Shown piece by piece: positions 1-4,977 of a DNA stretch of 9,293 bases. Made by a program: the position numbers and the translations under genes. Source of the stretch: an uncultured Gammaproteobacteria bacterium (lineage in GTDB: Bacteria > Pseudomonadota > Gammaproteobacteria > UBA9214). Each line of letters opens with the position of its first letter. Position 1 is the stretch's first letter. The notes under the pieces were generated by a model. It was not told the origin of the DNA, searched no databases, and saw only the letters and a list, made by a program, of their open reading frames with translations. The DNA is taken from contig CAJQPV010000294.1 in assembly GCA_905480305.1 (NCBI GenBank), positions 1 through 9,293 of the forward strand, written 5' to 3'.

Positions 1-1
1 C

Positions 2-403
2 ACTTTTGTATACGGCGTGCTGAATGTAAAGACCCGACAGTTCTGCTTCGTCAGCGCCGGCAGTCCCGGTCCGCTGGTTGTGCATGCCGACGGTACTTCC
101 GAGGTGCATGATGTGCCGGCTGTACCTATTGGCATGTTTCCGGACTCGGAGTATGTCGATACCGTTATTCAGTTGCAGCAGGGAGATCGCCTGTACCTGC
201 ATTCTGATGGCCTGTACGAGGAGCGTCATCCGGAAACGCGTGAGGAATTCGGGCGCGCCCGTATGCAGCAAGCACTGTGTGCGGCTGCGGGTGCTCCCTT
301 TATTGTAAGTCTGGATAAGCTGCTGCAGTCCGTTATAGACTGGCACGGGAGTGAGGCGTTGTCTGATGATGTCGCAGTGATGGCGGTGTCGGTTAAGGGT
401 TAA
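2..403 (+). CDS. SpoIIE/RsbU-type PP2C serine phosphatase, C-terminal part (5' end outside window)
   Basis: This is the 3' part of a gene that begins before the window; the reading frame is open from base 2, and the GTG at 17 is internal because the codons before it (TFVYG) continue the domain. The roughly 133 residues match the last half of a SpoIIE/PP2C domain in order: an SAGSPGPLV segment equivalent to the usual AGHPPPLL, then PIGMF, then GDRLYLHSDGLYEER with the metal-binding Asp at bases 206-208, EEFGRAR, and the closing SDDVAVMAV with the Asp pair at 365-370. These Asp residues are those that coordinate Mn/Mg in PP2C enzymes, so the domain looks active. Family members dephosphorylate phosphoserine or phosphothreonine on anti-sigma-factor antagonists, or act as response-regulator outputs. 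The missing N-terminus would show which sensor or receiver domain it carries. The next gene begins about 40 bp downstream with no clear hairpin between, so read-through is possible. Confidence 0.85.
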   Translation, partial: TFVYGVLNVKTRQFCFVSAGSPGPLVVHADGTSEVHDVPAVPIGMFPDSEYVDTVIQLQQGDRLYLHSDGLYEERHPETREEFGRARMQQALCAAAGAPFIVSLDKLLQSVIDWHGSEALSDDVAVMAVSVKG

Positions 404-446
404 TCAATCCTTTTGTTTTTTATTCAAATTCAGGTTGTGTGTTTAT

Positions 447-2027
447 ATGAAATTCATTGAATTGAAATGTTGTCCCGCTGCTGCTGCAGATGCCGGTGTC
501 AAGATGGTTTCCATTGCTTGCGTGCTGGCACTGACCAGTGCGTGTACCACGCTGGGCCCTGATTTTGCACGCCCGGATGTGGCTGAACCTGCAGAATGGT
601 CCGGAGATGACAGTGGCACCCTGGAGAGCGAATCAGCAGATACGCAGGACTGGTGGAAGGTGTTCAACGACCCGGTCATGGATCGTATCGTTGAAAAGGT
701 TTATCAGCAGAATTTGTCATTACAGGTTGCCGGTCTGAGAATACTGGAAGCACGTGCCCAGTTGGGCATTGCAGTCGGCAGTCAGTATCCGCAGTTACAA
801 CAGGCGGGTGGCTCGGCAACCCGAAATCGCCTCAGCGAGAATAGCCCGAATTACAATTCCAGTGTTGACAAGAATTTCATGGATTATCAGGCGGGTTTTG
901 ATGCGGCCTGGGAAATAGACTTCTGGGGACGTTTCCAGCGTGGTATCGAAGCGGCTGATGCGAATCTCTCGGCAAGTGTGGCGGACTATAACAATGCCCT
1001 TGTGACCCTGACGGCGGAGGCAGCCAGAACCTATGTCATTATTCGCACGCTGGAAGAACGTTTGGTGATTGCGCATGAAAACATCAAGCTGCAGGAGGAG
1101 AGCCTGCGCATCGCCAACGTACGTTTTACAAATGGCGCAACCACGGAACTGGATGTGCAGCAAGCCATCTCCAATCTTTCCGAAACCCGCGCCCAGGTTC
1201 CGGCATTGCGTCAGTCCCTGCGCCAGGCAAAGAACAGTCTCAGTACGCTGCTGGGTATGCCGCCGTCTGATCTTGCCGAGATTCTTGGCGGGCCGGGAGA
1301 TATTCCGGTGGCCGCCACTCTCATTGCTGTGGGGGTTCCGGCAGAATTGTTACGCAGGCGTCCGGATGTGCAATTTGCAGAGATGCAGGCTGCCAGCCAG
1401 AGCGCGCTCATTGGCGTAGCCAGAACAGAATTATTTCCGAGGTTCTCCCTGATCGGCTCTATCGGTTATGCCACCAGTGATACTAACAGCAGTAGTTCCG
1501 GTGACCTGTTTGACTCTGACAGCCTGACCTATTTTGCCGGGCCGACGTTCCAGTGGAATATCCTTAACTACGGCCGACTGAAAAATAATGTACGTGTCCA
1601 GGATGCGCGCTATCAGCAAACCATTGTTAACTACCAGAATACGGTACTGACTGCATATCAGGAAGTTGAAGATGCCATGGTGGCATTTATCCAGTCACAG
1701 CAGGAGAGCAGATTCCGTGCAGAGGCAGCAACGGCATCAAAAAAATCAACAGAAATTGCAAATATCCAGTATCGGGAAGGTGCGGTCGATTTTCAGCGGG
1801 TAATCGATTCCGAACGCACGCTGGTGTTGCAGCAGGATCGCTGGACCAATACACGCGGTGATATAGCTCTAAATCTTATTGCCATGTACAAGGCGCTGGG
1901 TGGTGGTTGGGAGTCACGTGCAGGTGACCCATATGTTTCGGAGAAGAACCGTTCAGAAATGGAGCAGCGCACAGACTGGGGTGAGCTGTTGACTGAAACG
2001 AATGCAGAGGCACGTGAGCAGGAATGA
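447..2027 (+). CDS. Outer-membrane efflux lipoprotein (NodT/OprM-type channel of an RND system)
   Basis: The 526-aa protein is an outer-membrane factor, a trimeric beta-barrel/alpha-barrel channel that lets an RND pump discharge across the outer membrane. Family marks seen: a lipobox-like TSAC ending at Cys33, then GPDFARP and a WW-x-x-FNDP segment; a first OEP repeat with WEIDFWGRFQRGIEAA; LRIANVRFTNGATTELDVQQ; a second repeat opening VPAELLRRRPDV (RRPD at residues 304-307), followed by GVARTELFP; and GPTFQWNILNYGR at 365-377. The length is normal for the family. I chose ATG 447 over the in-frame TTG at 435 because it is a better start codon, although no strong Shine-Dalgarno site is present. 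ATG 504 would give a signal peptide without a basic n-region. The first 33 residues are longer and less regular than a standard lipoprotein signal, and Thr at lipobox position -3 is uncommon, so acylation is likely but not certain. It probably partners the adaptor and permease encoded at 3681-8814. Confidence 0.93.
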   Translation: MKFIELKCCPAAAADAGVKMVSIACVLALTSACTTLGPDFARPDVAEPAEWSGDDSGTLESESADTQDWWKVFNDPVMDRIVEKVYQQNLSLQVAGLRILEARAQLGIAVGSQYPQLQQAGGSATRNRLSENSPNYNSSVDKNFMDYQAGFDAAWEIDFWGRFQRGIEAADANLSASVADYNNALVTLTAEAARTYVIIRTLEERLVIAHENIKLQEESLRIANVRFTNGATTELDVQQAISNLSETRAQVPALRQSLRQAKNSLSTLLGMPPSDLAEILGGPGDIPVAATLIAVGVPAELLRRRPDVQFAEMQAASQSALIGVARTELFPRFSLIGSIGYATSDTNSSSSGDLFDSDSLTYFAGPTFQWNILNYGRLKNNVRVQDARYQQTIVNYQNTVLTAYQEVEDAMVAFIQSQQESRFRAEAATASKKSTEIANIQYREGAVDFQRVIDSERTLVLQQDRWTNTRGDIALNLIAMYKALGGGWESRAGDPYVSEKNRSEMEQRTDWGELLTETNAEAREQE

Positions 2028-2067
2028 GGTGATCGCTCGCAACGCGTCTAATGTACCGGGGAAATGA

Positions 2068-2538
2068 TCAAATATTGGCAAGCATGGTCAGTTCATGAAA
2101 TATCAGCAGCGAGTAGAGCGGTACGAGTGCATACACCACGTAGCGAACTGCGATGTATTTGTAGATGCGGAAGTTGAAATGCAGCACCAGGATAACCAGT
2201 GCTGCGCCCGTTACCGACATTTTCACTACGGTAAACAGGTGAACATCTCTCTGTATCAGGTAGTCCATGAGTCCGTTCAACTCAACGGCGCCCTTGCTGA
2301 GCAGTACGATGGTCAGAAAGGCGTCTGCAAAGCACAGCAGGATAATTGTGAAGGTTGCAGCCAGCGGCCAATGGCCGTACCAGTCGGTATAGCTGTTGAG
2401 GTTATCCCCCTCGCGTTGTGAACTGCGGCGCCTCTGCAGCGTCAATGCACCCCAGAGCGTTTTCAGGGACGGTTTTCGTCTGTCCAGATTGCGCTGCTCA
2501 ATGGCCCTGTCGTCAATTTGTTCCGGTTCAAGTTCCAT
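2068..2538 (-). CDS. Small three-span membrane protein, DUF5658-like
   Basis: The protein has 156 aa from the ATG at 2538. Residues 1-57 are soluble, charged and presumably cytoplasmic, rich in Arg and Glu. Three hydrophobic segments follow at about 58-81, 101-121 and 132-154. The first span carries ADAFLTIVLLSKGAVELN and then LM, and the second has a Lys near its start (FTVVKMS). This D-x-x-x-T ... G-x-x-E-x-N-x-L-M pattern followed by a Lys-containing helix resembles DUF5658, a family of unknown function; the usual Asn-Pro after the Glu is Asn-Gly here. An in-frame TTG at 2595 would add 19 residues, but it lies between the elements of the likely promoter at 2584-2612, so the ATG is preferred. 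The Shine-Dalgarno site is weak (AAAGG about 10 bases upstream). The gene converges on the outer-membrane factor gene with only 40 bp between stop codons and no clear terminator there. No function is assigned. Confidence 0.75.
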   Translation of the reverse strand: MELEPEQIDDRAIEQRNLDRRKPSLKTLWGALTLQRRRSSQREGDNLNSYTDWYGHWPLAATFTIILLCFADAFLTIVLLSKGAVELNGLMDYLIQRDVHLFTVVKMSVTGAALVILVLHFNFRIYKYIAVRYVVYALVPLYSLLIFHELTMLANI

Positions 2539-2583
2539 CTGGCACCCGCCTTTCTTTGTGTTTTTTATTGGAAAAGCACATCC

Positions 2584-2612
2584 AAAATAATGCAATTCCT
2601 GTACCGTTGCAA
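2584..2612 (-). promoter_or_regulatory. Candidate sigma-70 promoter for the DUF5658-like gene
   Basis: On the minus strand, TTGCAA (bases 2612-2607) and TATTTT (2589-2584) are separated by exactly 17 bp, an acceptable -35/-10 pair. It lies about 45 bp upstream of the ATG at 2538. It overlaps the alternative TTG start at 2595 and so argues against it. Promoter calls by eye in AT-rich DNA are easily wrong. Confidence 0.35.
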
Positions 2613-2656
2613 ATAACCTTATGTATATGGTCGTTTTTATGGGGCCTGATTTTGAC

Positions 2657-2703
2657 GTTTGTCCATGAAATGGAATAACTGTCAGTTATATTGACGGGCA
2701 AAC
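2657..2703. repeat. Nested inverted repeat (operator or cruciform candidate)
   Basis: An outer pair, GTTTGTCC (2657-2664) and GGGCAAAC (2696-2703), is complementary over 8 positions with one G-T wobble. Inside it sits a perfect 15-base palindrome, ATAACTGTCAGTTAT (2675-2689), with 7-bp arms around a central T. The palindrome has the size and symmetry of a site for a dimeric repressor and lies between the two divergent genes. No matching regulator gene is in the window. The nesting could also form a two-tier hairpin in RNA. Confidence 0.45.
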
Positions 2704-2705
2704 CG

Positions 2706-2730
2706 ACAGCAGGTTTCATGAGCTGTTTTT
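2706..2730 (+). terminator. Weak terminator-like hairpin
   Basis: ACAGC (2706-2710) pairs with GCTGT (2722-2726) across an 11-base loop and runs into a T-tract ending at 2730. The stem is only 5 bp and no plus-strand gene ends just upstream, so this may be coincidental, or it may end a short untranslated transcript. Confidence 0.25.
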
Positions 2731-2812
2731 AATACAGATAGTTAGGGTAGTCCGATATTTTACTGTTGTGTTAATAAATCCGACAAAATGTCTTTTTTTC
2801 AACCTCAAAACA

Positions 2813-2880
2813 GGCTATCGGCAAGACAGCCCTATTGATTAACTTACATTCTTTTAGCCTCGGGAGAGATACCGAAAGGC
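2813..2880 (+). ncRNA. Candidate structured RNA or leader with two GC-rich hairpins
   Basis: Hairpin 1 (2813-2831) pairs GGCTATC with GACAGCC around a GGCAA loop, with one A-C mismatch. Hairpin 2 (2857-2880) pairs GCCTCGG with CCG-AA-AGGC around GAGAGATA, with a two-A bulge. Both stand out in AT-rich surroundings. GGCTA (2813-2817) is also a perfect complement of TAGCC (2855-2859), so the two hairpins could be replaced by a long-range alternative pairing. I tried fitting the conserved cores of the cyclic-di-GMP-I, glycine, TPP and guanidine riboswitches from memory and none matched. If transcribed towards the SCP2-like gene it would be leader RNA; otherwise it may be a small RNA or nothing. 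Confidence 0.3.
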
Positions 2881-3024
2881 ATGACAGGGATTAGTCTGGA
2901 CATGGAAGCGGTTTTTATGGCACATATAAATACTGTTATGACGCTATCAATTTAATATGACTGTATTTTTGTGTGTGATTTTGATATTTTGGTGCATGCT
3001 ATAAGTACTGTAGAAACCGGTATT

Positions 3025-3030
3025 TATAAT
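3025..3030 (+). promoter_or_regulatory. TATAAT -10 box, probable promoter of the SCP2-like gene
   Basis: An exact TATAAT hexamer lies 45 bp before the ATG at 3076. No good -35 hexamer is found 16-18 bp upstream (the bases there read close to TAAGTA), so it may depend on an activator. An alternative -35-like TTGATA is at 2981-2986 but is not spaced correctly for this box. Confidence 0.4.
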
Positions 3031-3075
3031 CGATTTAAATAACTGTTCGTAATTAAAACCGGAGGAGACGAAAAA

Positions 3076-3471
3076 ATGGCAGACCTTTTTTCAGATGAGT
3101 GGATGAAGAGCTTTATGGAGCAATGGAATTCCGAGCCTGAACTTTCAGACGCGCTCGCCAAGATCAATTTTAACTCGGTAATTGCGTATGGTTTTGATGG
3201 TGAAGACACGCCGCGCGGTTACCTGAACGTGGTGAATGGCAAGGCTGAAGATGCCGGAATTTACGATGGACAGGAGTTGAGCTGGGATATTCGGGCCAGT
3301 TTTGATAACTGGAATAAATGGTTGGTGAAACCGCCGGGCATGATGGGACTTGGTATGGCGTACACCTCCCGAAAAATGAAATTTGCCGTTGGTGATTACG
3401 GTGCCATGATCAAGGATCCGCGCATGGCAGGCCCGTTTATCAAGAGTTTCGCTGTTATGGGGCGTGCCTGA
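3076..3471 (+). CDS. SCP2 sterol-carrier-like lipid-binding protein
   Basis: The protein has 131 aa, no signal peptide and no membrane span, so it is probably cytoplasmic. It looks like a single stand-alone SCP2 domain: an amphipathic N-terminal helix (LFSDEWMKSFMEQWNS), then strands around INFNSVIAYGF, then GYLNVVNGKAEDAG, then a WDIRASFDNWNKWL segment leading to a PPGMMGLGMAYTSRKMKFAVGD loop-strand, and a helical end. SCP2 domains are hydrophobic pockets that bind lipids, fatty-acyl groups or similar ligands; the ligand here is unknown. The start is secure: GGAGGAG at 3061-3067 lies 8 bases before the ATG, the strongest Shine-Dalgarno site in the window, which suggests high expression. Two terminator hairpins follow, so the gene is probably monocistronic. 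The family call is by pattern, without a profile search. Confidence 0.7.
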   Translation: MADLFSDEWMKSFMEQWNSEPELSDALAKINFNSVIAYGFDGEDTPRGYLNVVNGKAEDAGIYDGQELSWDIRASFDNWNKWLVKPPGMMGLGMAYTSRKMKFAVGDYGAMIKDPRMAGPFIKSFAVMGRA

Positions 3472-3547
3472 TTCTGTCGGGCAGGCCATTTTATTGATGG
3501 GCTTGTGGATAACAATAATTAAGATTGCTCTCCGCTTCCTTGTGTCA

Positions 3548-3575
3548 TTAAAGAACCCGGTAAGGGGTTCTTTAA
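3548..3575. terminator. Strong stem-loop, first of two tandem terminators
   Basis: TTAAAGAACCC (3548-3558) and GGGTTCTTTAA (3565-3575) form a perfect 11-bp stem with a 6-base loop. The T-run is within the 3' arm and A residues follow, so it could act in either direction. It lies 76 bp after the stop of the SCP2-like gene. Confidence 0.7.
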
Positions 3576-3605
3576 AAACTGGAAATGTTGGCTGAAGATC
3601 AGGAA

Positions 3606-3635
3606 GGCGCTGTTTTTACAGCGCCGGTTCTTTTT
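3606..3635 (+). terminator. Rho-independent terminator, second of the tandem pair
   Basis: GGCGCTGT (3606-3613) pairs perfectly with ACAGCGCC (3618-3625) over 8 GC-rich base pairs with a TTTT loop. GG and then TTCTTTTT (3628-3635) follow. This is a classic intrinsic terminator on the plus strand and should insulate the efflux genes at 3681 onward from the SCP2-like gene. Confidence 0.85.
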
Positions 3636-3680
3636 GAATGTGTTGCCTGTCTGTGTCACATCATTGTGTGAGGTTTAACA

Positions 3681-4826
3681 ATGTTAATCAGAAAAAATGC
3701 TGTTATTGGTTTTCTGTCCGGCTGCCTGTTCAGTGCCGGAGTGTTGGCACAAGGGTCAGCTGATTCCGTAATTACAGTTCCCAGTGTCCCGGTAGGGGCA
3801 TCGGTATCCCTCGGTGGAACGGTAGTGCCATACAAGGATGTTACCTTTTCGGCGCAGATTCCAGGCCGTATTAAAGACATTGCCGGTGAAGAGGGTGATC
3901 ACTTCGAATCAGGGGCTGAATTAATCGCTATCAATGACGATGATTTGCTGGCACAACGCCGCTCGGCATGGGCGAACCTGGCGAATGCAGAGGCTGCATT
4001 GCGTAATGCCGGTGTACAGTACAACAGGGAACTGATCTCACCCTACGGAAGTGAGCAGAATGATGCCATGGGTGGCATGGGTTCCATGATGAAGCAGTTT
4101 ACCAACCCTATGAACAGCATGATGGGCAGCGGCTCTTCTCCCGGCTTTGATCGTTATGCCCAGCGCTATCAATCCGGTACACAACTGGAGCAGGCACGCT
4201 CCCAGATTGTCTCCGCACGTTCGGCGATCGATGCTATCGACACCAAGATTCGTGATGCAAAATCGGTTGCCCCCTTTGACGGTGTTATTACCAAGAAACT
4301 GGTCGAAGTCGGTGACCCGGTACAGCCCGGTCAGCCGTTGCTCAAGTTTGCTGATATGTCCAGGTTGCAAATTAAGGTTGAAGTGCCGGCGCGCCTGATG
4401 CCGGGCGTCAAGAAAGGCATGGTATTTCCAGCCAGACTGGATGTGGGCGATGTGGATATCCAGGCACGTGTTGTTCAGGTTTTCCCGATTGCCGATCCGG
4501 ATCGTCATACAGTAACCGTCAAGATGGAACTGCCTCCTGGTGCACCTGGCGGGGCAGGCATGTATGCCGAAGTCATGATTACTGACGTCAATGCCAAGGT
4601 TCGTGATCTTCCTGTTGTGCCCCGGGAAGCACTGGTTTGGCGTGGCAGTCTGCCAGGTGTTTATGTGATGAATGAAAATAACGAGCGTCAGCTGAGGCTG
4701 GTGCGGATTGGGGATGATGTCGGTGTTGACGGTGTGGCGGTCCTTTCCGGTTTGCGTGCAGGCGAACGGGTTGTTGTAAAGGGCAAGGAAGCGACACAGG
4801 ATGGATCAAAAAGTTCGTGGCAATAA
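3681..4826 (+). CDS. RND efflux periplasmic adaptor (membrane fusion protein, HlyD/AcrA type)
   Basis: The 381-aa adaptor bridges the inner-membrane RND pump and the outer-membrane channel. A signal peptide ends at VLA|QG (cleavage after Ala23). A lipobox-like LSGC (residues 12-15) is also present, but its hydrophobic core would be very short, so a soluble periplasmic form is favoured. The two halves of the lipoyl domain are visible: PGRI with EGD (residues 61-73), and APFDG (197-201) with VEVGDPVQPGQPL (from 208). Between them is the helical-hairpin region, interrupted by a Met-rich insert with Met at 130, 133, 136, 137, 144, 147 and 148. A beta-barrel segment (VEVPARLMPGVKKG) and a C-terminal proximal domain (VPREALVWRG to GLRAGERVVVKG) follow. 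TGAGGT at 3669-3674, 6 bases before the ATG, supports the start. The permease gene follows after 151 bp, presumably in the same operon. The Met-rich insert is unusual; whether it binds soft metals is untested. Confidence 0.92.
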   Translation: MLIRKNAVIGFLSGCLFSAGVLAQGSADSVITVPSVPVGASVSLGGTVVPYKDVTFSAQIPGRIKDIAGEEGDHFESGAELIAINDDDLLAQRRSAWANLANAEAALRNAGVQYNRELISPYGSEQNDAMGGMGSMMKQFTNPMNSMMGSGSSPGFDRYAQRYQSGTQLEQARSQIVSARSAIDAIDTKIRDAKSVAPFDGVITKKLVEVGDPVQPGQPLLKFADMSRLQIKVEVPARLMPGVKKGMVFPARLDVGDVDIQARVVQVFPIADPDRHTVTVKMELPPGAPGGAGMYAEVMITDVNAKVRDLPVVPREALVWRGSLPGVYVMNENNERQLRLVRIGDDVGVDGVAVLSGLRAGERVVVKGKEATQDGSKSSWQ

Positions 4827-4977
4827 GCTGACAGAAAACATTGCGCTGGCCGTGTACATTAAATCTTCACAACTGGCGCAATAATCATCAAACGCAGAAA
4901 AACAATGGGTATAAGGCAGGCGTAAAGGTGCCTCCGATCGTACCGGAAAAAGCATATTAAGAAGGCGGATCCAGAGT

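Larger units (their letters stand above)
2539..3075. other. 537-bp AT-rich divergent intergenic region
   Basis: This gap separates the minus-strand DUF5658-like gene from the plus-strand SCP2-like gene and is visibly richer in A and T than its neighbours. No convincing gene is present. It holds a possible minus-strand promoter (2584-2612), a nested inverted repeat (2657-2703), a weak hairpin plus T-run (2706-2730), a short GACA/TGTC stem followed by seven T (2782-2799), two GC-rich hairpins (2813-2880) and a TATAAT box (3025-3030). It is long for a simple divergent promoter region, so a small RNA or a long regulated leader for the SCP2-like gene is possible. Confidence 0.6.

Noticed and set aside
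2095..2421. Plus-strand open frame of about 108 codons opposite the DUF5658-like gene
   Set aside because: It has no Shine-Dalgarno site and no recognisable pattern, whereas the minus frame gives three clean membrane spans and a family-like motif.
2813..2918. Known riboswitch (glycine, cyclic-di-GMP-I, TPP or guanidine class)
   Set aside because: Fragments such as GGGAGAGA and ACCGAAAGG recall parts of glycine-type aptamers, but the remaining conserved core is missing. Left as an unassigned structured-RNA candidate.
2881..2955. Possible 24-residue peptide ORF just after hairpin 2, a leader-peptide candidate
   Set aside because: It has only a poorly spaced GAAAGG before the ATG and no run of regulatory codons such as repeated His, Trp or Leu. 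An open frame this short is expected by chance.
3657..3668. CACA-TCAT-TGTG inverted repeat just before the adaptor start
   Set aside because: Four-base arms are too short to support an operator, and it does not match the spacing of a CRP/FNR-type site.
3681..3725. Adaptor as a lipoprotein, from LSGC at residues 12-15
   Set aside because: The hydrophobic core before the Cys would be only about five or six residues, and a normal signal-peptidase I site (VLA|QG) follows after more hydrophobic sequence. Kept only as an alternative.
4038..4508. Minus-strand open frame of about 156 codons inside the adaptor gene
   Set aside because: It is fully overlapped by a convincing adaptor and has His/Arg-rich shadow composition.
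4827..4977. Small gene in the 151-bp gap between adaptor and permease
   Set aside because: No start with a ribosome-binding site gives more than a few codons. A weak TCCG/CGGA pairing near 4933-4947 was the only structure seen, and no terminator is present.
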